From: Candidatus Oscillochloris fontis
Lineage (GTDB): Bacteria; Chloroflexota; Chloroflexia; Chloroflexales; Chloroflexaceae
NCBI RefSeq assembly: GCF_004138135.1
Contig: NZ_RYFD01000003.1
Location: 1-64,000, forward strand
Reading direction: 5' to 3'
DNA length: 64,000 nucleotides
Shown: piece after piece, positions 52,043 to 59,871 of the stretch
Layout: each line of letters begins with the position of its first letter
How positions within the stretch are numbered: the first letter of the stretch is position 1
Made by a program: the position numbers and the translations under genes
Notes under the pieces: generated by a model
Seen by the model: the letters and a program-made list of their open reading frames with translations, nothing else
The model's database searches: none
Told to the model about the DNA's origin: nothing

Positions 52043-52978
52043 ATGAGTGAGACAAAACGGGTCATCCTCACCGGCGCGACCGGGGTGATCGGACGGCGGC
52101 TCTTTATGGCCCTGGTGATGAAGGGCTATGAGGTGGTAATCTTCTCGCGCAGCCCGCAGAAGGCACGCGAACAGTTACCGGGCGCAGCGGACTATGTACG
52201 TTGGGCACCGACCACCACGGGGGCGTGGGCAGCGAGCATCAACGGGGCGTATGGGGTGATCCACCTCGCGGGTGCGCCGATTGCCGAGGGCATTTTGGGG
52301 CAGCGTTGGGTGCCTTCGATCAAGGCGAATATCTACGACAGCCGCATTATCGGCACGCGGGGGATTGTCGAGGCGATCAGCACGGCCAGCAACCGGCCCC
52401 AGGTGCTGCTCTCGGCTTCCGGGGTGGGCTACTACGGCTTCCGCGACTCGACCGCGCTGGATGAGCAGGCCAGCCCCGGTAGCGACTTCTTGGCCAAGGT
52501 GTGTGTGGACTGGGAACGCGAGGCGCTGCGGGCGCAGGAGTTTGGGGTACGGGTGGCATGTATGCGTACCGGCCTCGTGCTTGATCCAGACAATGGCGTG
52601 TTGCCGCAGATCATGCAGCCCTTCAAACTGCGGGTAGGCGGGCCAGTCCTACCGGGAACCCAATACTACTCGTGGATCCACCCGGATGATCTGGTGGGTA
52701 TCTACCTGTTGGCGTTGGAACATGAAGGCGCGAGTGGGCCGATCAATGCGGTGGCCCCATCGCCCCAGACCAACCGCAGCTTCAGTTCGACCCTCGGCAA
52801 AGTGATGGGGTCGCCCTCATGGATGCCGGTACCGGAGTTCAGCCTGCGGGTGCTGCTCGGTGAGATGGCCGATCTGGTGGTGCATGGGCAGCGCGCCCTG
52901 CCCAAGAAGGCCCAGGCACTTGGGTACCATTTTCGCTACCCACAGTTGGAACCGGCGTTGCGCAACCTGATTGGATGA
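52043..52978 (+). CDS. TIGR01777-type epimerase-like protein (SDR39U1/YfcH family)
   Basis: 311 residues. Rossmann motif TGATGVIGRRLF at residues about 9-20, then VIHLAGAPIAEG and RVACMRTGLVLDPDNGVLPQI, hallmarks of the SDR39U1/YfcH group. The C-terminal segment LGYHFRYPQLEPALRNL is the usual end of this family. The physiological reaction is unknown; NADP binding is expected. Confidence 0.93.
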   Translation: MSETKRVILTGATGVIGRRLFMALVMKGYEVVIFSRSPQKAREQLPGAADYVRWAPTTTGAWAASINGAYGVIHLAGAPIAEGILGQRWVPSIKANIYDSRIIGTRGIVEAISTASNRPQVLLSASGVGYYGFRDSTALDEQASPGSDFLAKVCVDWEREALRAQEFGVRVACMRTGLVLDPDNGVLPQIMQPFKLRVGGPVLPGTQYYSWIHPDDLVGIYLLALEHEGASGPINAVAPSPQTNRSFSSTLGKVMGSPSWMPVPEFSLRVLLGEMADLVVHGQRALPKKAQALGYHFRYPQLEPALRNLIG

Positions 52979-52988
52979 TGGGAAGGTA

Positions 52989-53039
52989 CTTTCTGTGGGT
53001 CGTTTTGGTGGTTGCGCCGCTAAAACGACCCACAGAAAG
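52989..53039. repeat. family A hairpin, diverged copy A7
   Basis: An 18-bp perfect outer stem (CTTTCTGTGGGTCGTTTT with its complement at 53022-53039) and a weaker GGTGG/CCGC inner part. It has the same architecture as the other copies but a different outer sequence. It lies between the SDR gene and arsR. Confidence 0.75.
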
Positions 53040-53051
53040 CTATGAGGAGAA

Positions 53052-53411
53052 ATGATGCCCCCCGATCACGACCCGGAGCGCCCCAATGGCTGCTGCAACC
53101 CTGGGATGGCCCCGCGCATCAGTGCCGAGTTGGCCCAACATCTGAGTGCCGACTTGTGTATCCTGGGGCACCCAATTCGGCTCCAGATTCTCGATATGCT
53201 CGCCCAACGCTCTGGGCATGTCTGTGTGTGTGATCTTGAGGCCGCGCTGCCCGTCAAACAACCGACGATCTCCCACCACCTCAAGTTGCTGCGCGAAGCA
53301 GGGCTGATTGATGTGGAGCGGCGTGGATTGTGGGCGTATTATTTTGTGCGTAGTGAAGCGCTCGATAGCCTCCGTGAACGCTTGGTATACCACCTCAGCC
53401 AGTTACGGTAG
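53052..53411 (+). CDS. arsR: ArsR/SmtB-family metalloregulator with CVC metal site
   Basis: 119 residues; GAGGAGAA precedes the first ATG. The winged-helix core LGHPIRLQILDML ... VCVCDLEAALPVKQPTISHHLKLLREAGLIDVERRG has CVCDL in the alpha-3 helix, the As(III)/Sb(III) site of ArsR. An additional CC pair occurs near the N terminus (NGCCNPG) and could supply a further thiol ligand. No resistance gene is immediately downstream, so the target is unknown; it lies 17 kb from the gapdh-arsJ cluster. Confidence 0.93.
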   Translation: MMPPDHDPERPNGCCNPGMAPRISAELAQHLSADLCILGHPIRLQILDMLAQRSGHVCVCDLEAALPVKQPTISHHLKLLREAGLIDVERRGLWAYYFVRSEALDSLRERLVYHLSQLR

Positions 53412-53468
53412 TAGCCCTTACATCCCCCGCATCACCTTCCGTAACATCATACAGGTATAATTTAACGT

Positions 53469-53509
53469 CTAGCCTGAAATATAGACATGGCCTCAGGCTA
53501 GTTTATAAT
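53469..53509 (+). promoter_or_regulatory. promoter embedded in a CTAGCCTGA inverted repeat
   Basis: A perfect 9+9 inverted repeat CTAGCCTGA/TCAGGCTAG (53469-53477 with 53493-53501) encloses TAGACA (53482-53487), with TATAAT at 53504-53509 (16-base spacer). This arrangement is typical of a repressed promoter. It probably drives the GGDEF-EAL gene 113 bases downstream. Confidence 0.5.
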
Positions 53510-53621
53510 TTGTAATAAGGAGCGGGGGGCTTCTTCGCTCATTCTTGCCTCCTACCTCAAGGCTTCCTAACACGCATTCCAACATACCCACCTGCAACCC
53601 TCTGCTAAGGGAGCTAATCGC

Positions 53622-55766
53622 ATGGATTCCGGACGCATTCTCGTCGTTGATGACCACGAACCGATCCGCAACATGATTAGCCGTCAGCTCACTCAGCAGG
53701 GCCATAATATTACCTGCGTTGCAGACGGCAAAGAGGCGTTGGCACTATTGCGCATCCAAAGCTTCGACCTCGTGTTACTCGATATGGTGATGCCTGAAGT
53801 TGATGGTGCAACGGTCTTGCGGGTGATTAAGCATGATCCCCACCTGAATGACTTACCGGTCGTGATCATCTCTGGCGATACCAATATTGATCATGTAGTT
53901 GAATGCATCCAGATGGGGGCCGAAGACTACCTCTTTAAACCATTCAACCCGCTCTTGCTACAAACCAAAGTGAGTGTTAGCTTGGCCAAAAAACGGCTCC
54001 ACGATCAGGAGCATCAGCAACGGGCCGAGTTGGAGCGCCAGATTGCCGAGCGGGCGGTGGAGTTGGAACGTTCTGAGGAGCGCTACGCGCTGGCAGCACG
54101 CGGTGCCAATGATGGGTTATGGGACTGGGATGTGCCGAATAACCATCTCTTCCTCTCGACACGTTGGAAGAGTATGCTGGGCTATCGTGAGGAGGAGATT
54201 GGCAACAACCCAAACGAGTGGATGCACCTCATCCATCCCGATGATCAGGAACTCTTTAAGGTACGGTTGGCCGCCCACTTCCGCCGTCTGCTCGATTCGT
54301 TTGAACATGAGTACCGCATCCGTAACCGTGACGGTAGCTACCGTTGGGTGCTCTGTCGTGGCTTGGCGGTGTGGGATACGAATGATCAAGTGTTACGCAT
54401 TGCGGGTTCGCAGACCGATATTAGTATGCGGCGGGCTGTTGAACAGCAACTTCAGCACGATGCGCTCCACGATCTGCTCACCGGCATGCCCAACCGGGGT
54501 CTCTTTCTTGATCGGCTGGAGCGGGCGATTACGGTGAGCCACCGCCACCCCGAACGACGTTTCGCGGTCTTCTTCATTGACCTCGATCGCTTTAAGACGA
54601 TCAATGATAGCCTCGGTCATGCCGCCGGTGACCAACTCCTGATCTCGGTCGCCCAACGCATCCAAGCCTGTCTACGCCCTAGCGATACGGTGGCACGGAT
54701 CGGGGGCGACGAGTTTACGATTCTGATCGAGGATATTACCGATTTCCAGATGATCCAGGCGATTATCGAGCGCATCCAGGCTAGTATCGCTGAGCCAATT
54801 CTGCTCAGTGGCCATCGGGCGATTAGTACTGCCAGTATTGGTGTCACCACCAGTGATCTGCAATACACGAGTGCTGCCGAGATGATCCGCGATGCGGATA
54901 CCGCTATGTACCACGCGAAAATGGGCGGTAAGGCGCGCCATGTCATCTTTACCCCAGCCATGCACGCTCAGGCGATGGAGAAGTTGCAACTTGAGAGCGA
55001 TCTGCGTGGGGCGTTGGGTGCTGGTGAGTTACGCATGCACTATCAACCGATTATGTCACTTGAGAGTGGCAAGGTGATTGGGTTTGAGGCGCTTATCCGC
55101 TGGCAACACCCCGAACGCGGCCTGCTCTACCCCGGTTCATTCCTCGATATTGCCGAAGAGACAGGGCTGATTGTGCCGATCAGTTGGTGGGTGCTGCGTA
55201 CCTCCTGTCTGGAGGCGAGTAGTTGGCAGCGCGAGTTCCCCAGCGATTCGCCACTTTCGGTGAATGTGAATCTCTCGGCGCGCCTCTTTGCCGAGCCAAG
55301 TATTGTTGACCAGATCGCCGATGTGCTGGCCGAGAGTGGTATTCCCCCTTCAAGCCTGAAACTCGAACTGATCGAGCATAGCCTGATGACCCTGAGTACC
55401 CAAACCAGCGATGTGCTGCGCCGCATCCGTGATCTGGGAGTGCAGCTCTGTATTGATGATTTCGGGACTGGTTATTCGTCACTCAGTTATTTGCATAACT
55501 TCCCGGTTAGTACGCTCAAAATTGATCGCTCCTTCATCAATCGGATGGGGCCACTCGGTGAGCAGGGTGAGATCGTGCAGACGATCATCGGCCTAGCCCG
55601 TACCCTCAACCTTGATGTGGTCGCGGAAGGGATTGAGACCGAGCAACAGTACCAGCAACTGCGCGACTTGCAGTGTGGCTTGGGTCAAGGGTTGCTCTTC
55701 GCTCCCGGTTTAGATAGCAAAGATGTGCGCATTTTATTGACGAATGCGCGTCAAAGTACGCCATAA
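53622..55766 (+). CDS. REC-PAS-GGDEF-EAL cyclic-di-GMP enzyme
   Basis: 714 residues. Receiver domain (about 5-122; phospho-acceptor in LVLLDMVMPEVDG), a coiled linker, PAS-PAC domain (about 145-275, ending RIAGSQTDISMR), GGDEF domain (about 285-450) with an intact GGDEF in VARIGGDEFTIL and an RPSD inhibitory-site motif five residues upstream, then an EAL domain (about 460-712) with GFEALIRWQHP and DDFGTGYSSLSYL. Both synthesis and breakdown of c-di-GMP look possible, controlled by phosphorylation. The cognate kinase is not adjacent. Confidence 0.95.
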   Translation: MDSGRILVVDDHEPIRNMISRQLTQQGHNITCVADGKEALALLRIQSFDLVLLDMVMPEVDGATVLRVIKHDPHLNDLPVVIISGDTNIDHVVECIQMGAEDYLFKPFNPLLLQTKVSVSLAKKRLHDQEHQQRAELERQIAERAVELERSEERYALAARGANDGLWDWDVPNNHLFLSTRWKSMLGYREEEIGNNPNEWMHLIHPDDQELFKVRLAAHFRRLLDSFEHEYRIRNRDGSYRWVLCRGLAVWDTNDQVLRIAGSQTDISMRRAVEQQLQHDALHDLLTGMPNRGLFLDRLERAITVSHRHPERRFAVFFIDLDRFKTINDSLGHAAGDQLLISVAQRIQACLRPSDTVARIGGDEFTILIEDITDFQMIQAIIERIQASIAEPILLSGHRAISTASIGVTTSDLQYTSAAEMIRDADTAMYHAKMGGKARHVIFTPAMHAQAMEKLQLESDLRGALGAGELRMHYQPIMSLESGKVIGFEALIRWQHPERGLLYPGSFLDIAEETGLIVPISWWVLRTSCLEASSWQREFPSDSPLSVNVNLSARLFAEPSIVDQIADVLAESGIPPSSLKLELIEHSLMTLSTQTSDVLRRIRDLGVQLCIDDFGTGYSSLSYLHNFPVSTLKIDRSFINRMGPLGEQGEIVQTIIGLARTLNLDVVAEGIETEQQYQQLRDLQCGLGQGLLFAPGLDSKDVRILLTNARQSTP

Positions 55767-55866
55767 TCTGATTCTCGGCTATACTTGGCGCGGTAGATGG
55801 CCGGAACTGCTCGTCATCCACATCTATCCACATACTATCCACAATTGAGAGGTTATAGGCATCCGC

Positions 55867-56931
55867 ATGACCAACGATTCTCGCCAGGTCGCGAACCTGC
55901 ATGTCCGCGATCTGACGCCCTTTCAAGCTCCGCGCCAACTGAAAGAACTGCTACCCCTCAACGATGCGGTGGCCAAGACGGTGGCGGAGGCGCGCACAAC
56001 CATCCGACGTATTCTGCATGGTGAGGACTCGCGCCTGATCGTCGTGGTTGGCCCCTGTTCGATCCACGACACCCACGCGGCGCTCGATTATGCGCAGCGG
56101 CTGGTGAAACTCCAAGCCGATCTGAGCGACCAACTCTTCCTGGTGATGCGTACCTACCTGGAGAAACCGCGCACGACCGTGGGCTGGCGCGGGCTGATCA
56201 ACGATCCCCATCTGGATGGCAGCTTCGATATGGCAACTGGGTTGACTATCGCCCGCCGCCTGTTGTTGGAAATTAACGCCATGGGGATGCCGGTGGCGAC
56301 CGAGATGCTCGATACGATTAGCCCGCAGTATATTGATGACCAGATTAGTCTGGGGACTATCGGGGCGCGCACGACCGAGGCGCAGACGCACCGTGCGCTG
56401 GCCAGTGGGGTTTCGATGCCGGTGGGCTTCAAGAACGGCACCGACGGGGGCATTCAGGTGGCGGTGAATGCGTGTGTCTCAGCGGCAGGCCAGCACAGTT
56501 TCTTGGGTATTGATGATCACGGCCAGGGGTCGGTGGTGCGCACCACCGGCAACCCCGACAGCTTCGTTATCCTGCGTGGTGGGCGTGCGGAGCCGAATTA
56601 CCACGAGGAGTATGTGGTGCAGGCCGCCCGGCTCATGCGCGAGGCGCATCGTACCCCGGCGGTGATGGTTGATTGTAGCCACGCCAATGCCAGTGGCGAT
56701 TTCCGCCGCCAAGAGGCGGTGTTGCATACGGTGGTGGATCAGGTGTTGCGCCGGGTTGGCCCGATTGTTGGCGTGATGTTGGAGAGTAATCTGGTTGAGG
56801 GCAAGCAGACGCTCACGGCGGATCGTTCCGCGTTGCGCTATGGGGTCTCGCTCACCGATGGTTGTGTCGGGTGGGAGACGACCGAGCGCTTGCTGCACGA
56901 GGCGCACCTAGCGCTGGCCGGGCGGAGATGA
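55867..56931 (+). CDS. aroF: 3-deoxy-7-phosphoheptulonate (DAHP) synthase, class I AroF/G/H type
   Basis: 354 residues. VVGPCSIHD, KPRTTVGWRG, GARTTEAQTHR, GFKNGTDG and DCSHANASGDF are the phosphoenolpyruvate-, sugar- and metal-binding motifs of class I DAHP synthase. It makes the first step of the shikimate pathway from PEP and erythrose 4-phosphate. The N-terminal part is long enough for amino-acid feedback control, but which one cannot be told by eye. The 100-base gap upstream shows no clear attenuator. Confidence 0.95.
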   Translation: MTNDSRQVANLHVRDLTPFQAPRQLKELLPLNDAVAKTVAEARTTIRRILHGEDSRLIVVVGPCSIHDTHAALDYAQRLVKLQADLSDQLFLVMRTYLEKPRTTVGWRGLINDPHLDGSFDMATGLTIARRLLLEINAMGMPVATEMLDTISPQYIDDQISLGTIGARTTEAQTHRALASGVSMPVGFKNGTDGGIQVAVNACVSAAGQHSFLGIDDHGQGSVVRTTGNPDSFVILRGGRAEPNYHEEYVVQAARLMREAHRTPAVMVDCSHANASGDFRRQEAVLHTVVDQVLRRVGPIVGVMLESNLVEGKQTLTADRSALRYGVSLTDGCVGWETTERLLHEAHLALAGRR

Positions 56932-56972
56932 TCATGACGGGGCGCGTCGCGACGCGCCCCTACGCCGTGATG
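56927..56972. terminator. bidirectional terminator between aroF and the TSUP gene
   Basis: A perfect 22-bp palindrome GGGGCGCGTCG/CGACGCGCCCC (56939-56960), extended by a near-perfect outer stem (ATCATGACGG against CCGTGATGAT). The stop codon of the minus-strand TSUP gene lies at its right shoulder. Confidence 0.7.
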
Positions 56973-57688
56973 ATCGCCAGCAGACCGGCGCAGAAGGCCA
57001 CCCCCAGCGCCACGCGGCGGAAGAAGAGATCGGGGAGCCAGGTGCCCAGATGAACACCGACCATATTGCCGATGATGGCGATGGGGAGCCAGATCATGCC
57101 ACGCGGGATGAGGGCTGCCTCGAAAGGCGCACCTTGGGTGGCCAACACGGTCAGGGTGATGGTGTTGGCGAGGATGAAGAAGAGTGCGAGGCTGGCCTGA
57201 AACCGCTTGGGCGAAACGCGGTCGCGGGTGAGTAGCAGCACCGCCGGAATACCGTTCAGCGAGGTTGTCACCCCCATGAAGCCGCCCAGGAACCCGGCTA
57301 GGCCGGTGGCTCCAGGGATGGGCGCTGGGGGTGGACGATTCATGCTGCGGATGAGGAGGACTACCGCGATCAGCACCACCACCCCGGCGACGATCTTGAT
57401 CGGGCGTGGCTCAATGCGCCCCAGAACCCATGCGCCCAGTAAGATGCCGGGAATGCTGCTTAGAACGAGCCAGAAGACGCGCTGGAGATCAATATGGCGG
57501 CGCAGCCGGTAGGCCACGACAATCCGGGTTGTGGTGGCTAAGCAGAGGTTGATGATCACGATGATCGGCAGTGGTAAGCCGAGGATGAGCAGCAGGGGTG
57601 TTGAGACGAGGGCAAAGCCAAAGCCGGTGATCCCACCGAGCAGCGCGGCTCCGAGGATAACTAGCCCGCCGATCAGGGTGGTCATCAC
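56960..57688 (-). CDS. TauE/SafE (TSUP) family membrane exporter
   Basis: 242 residues with about eight hydrophobic helices and the family pattern GGITGFGFALVSTPLLLILGLP in the first repeat and GLAGFLGGFMGVTTSLNGIP in the second. TSUP proteins move sulfite, sulfoacetate or other organic anions; the substrate is unknown. Its ATG overlaps the stop of the upstream GT4 gene (4 bases). Confidence 0.92.
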   Translation of the reverse strand: MMTTLIGGLVILGAALLGGITGFGFALVSTPLLLILGLPLPIIVIINLCLATTTRIVVAYRLRRHIDLQRVFWLVLSSIPGILLGAWVLGRIEPRPIKIVAGVVVLIAVVLLIRSMNRPPPAPIPGATGLAGFLGGFMGVTTSLNGIPAVLLLTRDRVSPKRFQASLALFFILANTITLTVLATQGAPFEAALIPRGMIWLPIAIIGNMVGVHLGTWLPDLFFRRVALGVAFCAGLLAIITA

Positions 57689-58944
57689 GGTCGCTCCTTG
57701 TGCAAGTGTGCATACAGTTCCTCGTACTGCGGCACCAGCAGCGGCACCGCGTAGCGCTGACGCGCCAGATCGCGGGCGGTCGCACCGAGCCGCCGCGCCT
57801 CCTCCGGGTGGGTGAGGAGATCGGCGAGGCGCTGCGCGAAGTGTTGCGGGGTGGCCGCCAACGCCCCGTTCAGCCCGTCGCAGATGATGTCGGGGGTGCC
57901 GCCGGTGGGCATGGCCAGGATCGGGGTACCCACGCTGGTGGCTTCGAGCAGGACACGGCTCAACGGCTCGCCCCAGGATGAGGGGAAGAGCAGCAGATCA
58001 GCACGCGCCATCAGCCGCAGCACCTCATCATGCCCGGCCCAATCGAGGAACTGCACCGCTACCCCCAGGCGGCCTAGTTCCTGCGCCAGCCAACCACGCA
58101 ACCCACCATCCCCGGCCACCAGCAGCGTATAGGTAGGCAGCGGCCCCCCCCGCAACTCGCGGAAGATCGCTGGGAGTAATCCGGCTCCTTTGTTGGCCTC
58201 CAACTTGCCCACAAAGAGCAGCATTGGCCCCTCGACCTGCACGTGGCTCGGCGTGGCCAGTGTGGCGGCGAGGGCGTCATGATCTACCATGTGCGGCAGC
58301 ACATGGATGCGCTCCGGCGGCACGATCCCGCGCAGACGGCGGGCGATGTAGGTGCTACAGGCGATTACCGCGTCGGCCTGAGCGAGAAAGGCGGCGCGGC
58401 GGCGCAGGTGAGCCAGCATATAGGGAATCGCGGGCAGCGCGAGTACCCCCCGCAATGGCCCCAAGCGTGCCGGGAGGTCGGTGGCCAAACTGGCCCAACT
58501 CGCCACCGGGTGCGGAATGCGATCCCCGTGCAACCCGGTCGCAAAATAGTCCCACGGCCAGTGGTCGCGCACCGTCACCACCACCGGCACGTTCAGCCGC
58601 CGCCCGGCCAACACCGCTGCCGGGGCCACCTGGACGTGCTGGGCGTGGATGACATCGGGCTGACCGACGGTCGCCGCCACAATTGCGTTCGCCAGTGGCT
58701 TCCAGAACTTTTCGTGGCGGAAGTAGTTCTGGATGATCGGCAGGCGCGGCGCACTGTAGCCCACCCGCAAGGCCGGGACACCCAGCGCATCATAGGCGCT
58801 GATCCCGCGCCCGCCGCGATCCGGCACTACCGCCTTGATGCGGTGGCCGCGTGCTTGGAGCGCCAGCGCTAAGGCGTGGCTGCTCCAGGCCGCTCCGCCC
58901 TTGCCGCTGGGTGGAAAGACATCGCTCGGAATAATGATCTGCAT
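57685..58944 (-). CDS. GT4-family glycosyltransferase
   Basis: 419 residues from the ATG at 58944 (MQIIIPSDVFPPSGKGGAAW), the typical N-terminal strand with the acceptor loop G-K-G-G. The C-terminal GT-B half has LLFVGKLEANKGAGLLP and FPSSWGEPLSRVLLEATSVGTPILA, the GT4 donor-sugar-binding E-x7-E region. It transfers a nucleotide-activated sugar to an unknown acceptor. It overlaps both neighbours by a few bases (TAATG with the M23 gene), so M23 - GT4 - TSUP is one translational unit. Confidence 0.93.
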   Translation of the reverse strand: MQIIIPSDVFPPSGKGGAAWSSHALALALQARGHRIKAVVPDRGGRGISAYDALGVPALRVGYSAPRLPIIQNYFRHEKFWKPLANAIVAATVGQPDVIHAQHVQVAPAAVLAGRRLNVPVVVTVRDHWPWDYFATGLHGDRIPHPVASWASLATDLPARLGPLRGVLALPAIPYMLAHLRRRAAFLAQADAVIACSTYIARRLRGIVPPERIHVLPHMVDHDALAATLATPSHVQVEGPMLLFVGKLEANKGAGLLPAIFRELRGGPLPTYTLLVAGDGGLRGWLAQELGRLGVAVQFLDWAGHDEVLRLMARADLLLFPSSWGEPLSRVLLEATSVGTPILAMPTGGTPDIICDGLNGALAATPQHFAQRLADLLTHPEEARRLGATARDLARQRYAVPLLVPQYEELYAHLHKERP

Positions 58945-59744
58945 TAGGGTAGCACCGGGGTCATATTCTCCCCACGCTGCCATGCCTTCAGGTAGGGGAA
59001 GGGCGAGATCTGCCCGCGCCGTACCTGCCAATCGTCGGGGGTGGTGGGGCGCGAGATACCAAAATGCACATGCGGCGGGGTGTTGCGCGCATTGCCGCTC
59101 TTACCCGTCAATCCGAGCAGTTGCCCCGCCTCGACCCGCACCCCCGGCGCGATGCCCTCGGCCAGCGCCGAGAGGTGCGAGCCGTAGTAGCGCACACCGT
59201 CATCACCGATCATAGCGACCGAGATGCCCCCCCGAAGCGCAGGATCATCATTGGCCGGAGACCACCGATCCTCTGGGCTGGTAAAGTCAATCACCCCCGA
59301 TGTCGGAGCCACAAAGCGGCTGCCCTCGGCACAGAAGATGTCGGTGGCCGGGTAGTCGTGGTGGCTCGAACCATAATCCACCTTAGCCCCTTGCACCGGG
59401 AAGACATAGCTCAGTTGCTCCGTCTCTGGAGGTAACAGATCGTCATTCACCACCAGAATCGGGGTCGCATCGGATGTAGGCGCTGGCAGCGGCGTAACCA
59501 CCTGGGCCGCGATGAGGGTGGCGGTAGTGGCGGGTGTTGCCGTGGGTAGCGCGATGGTCGGGCTGGGGTTAGCCGTGGCTGTCGCCGTCGCCGTAGGCAG
59601 CGGAGTGGAGGTTGGTGGCGTAGTGGGCGTCAGCGTCGCCACTGGTGTTGGTGTCGCTGTCGGTACCTGGGCCGTGCTGGGCGTACAGGCGCTCAACAGC
59701 ACGAGCAGTACGAGTAACCAGGGGCTGCGGCGGATGGATGACAT
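58944..59744 (-). CDS. M23-family peptidase-like lipoprotein
   Basis: 266 residues from the ATG at 59744; an ATG at 59780 and a TTG near 59755 behind AAGGAGA are alternatives. Lipoprotein signal LLVLLVLLSAC gives a lipid-anchored Cys near residue 19. A long Pro/Thr linker precedes the LytM domain: HHDYPATDIFCAEGSRF carries the first His/Asp metal ligands and PPHVHFGI the H-x-H. Metal ligands appear intact. The likely target is cell-wall peptide cross-links. First of the three-gene run with GT4 and TSUP. Confidence 0.9.
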   Translation of the reverse strand: MSSIRRSPWLLVLLVLLSACTPSTAQVPTATPTPVATLTPTTPPTSTPLPTATATATANPSPTIALPTATPATTATLIAAQVVTPLPAPTSDATPILVVNDDLLPPETEQLSYVFPVQGAKVDYGSSHHDYPATDIFCAEGSRFVAPTSGVIDFTSPEDRWSPANDDPALRGGISVAMIGDDGVRYYGSHLSALAEGIAPGVRVEAGQLLGLTGKSGNARNTPPHVHFGISRPTTPDDWQVRRGQISPFPYLKAWQRGENMTPVLP

Positions 59745-59785
59745 GATCGGCAGCAAGGTGGAGATCTCCTTATGGTTCATGCGAT

Positions 59786-59860
59786 GTAGAGGCGAAGCAT
59801 CGCCCACAAAGTGTAGTCTGTGTTCCCCAGGTCATATGGCAAGCGATGCTTCGCCCCTAC
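59786..59860. repeat. family B dispersed repeat, copy IV
   Basis: 75 bp bounded by GTAGAGGCGAAGCATCGCCC and GCGATGCTTCGCCCCTAC, with the core TGTAGTCTGTGTTCCCC in the same orientation as copy I. It lies between the two minus-strand genes. Confidence 0.8.
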
Positions 59861-59871
59861 GTGACGGCACG

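Noticed and set aside
55767-55866. Tryptophan- or tyrosine-type attenuator before DAHP synthase
   Set aside because: No leader peptide with codon runs and no terminator/antiterminator pair could be drawn in the 100-base gap.
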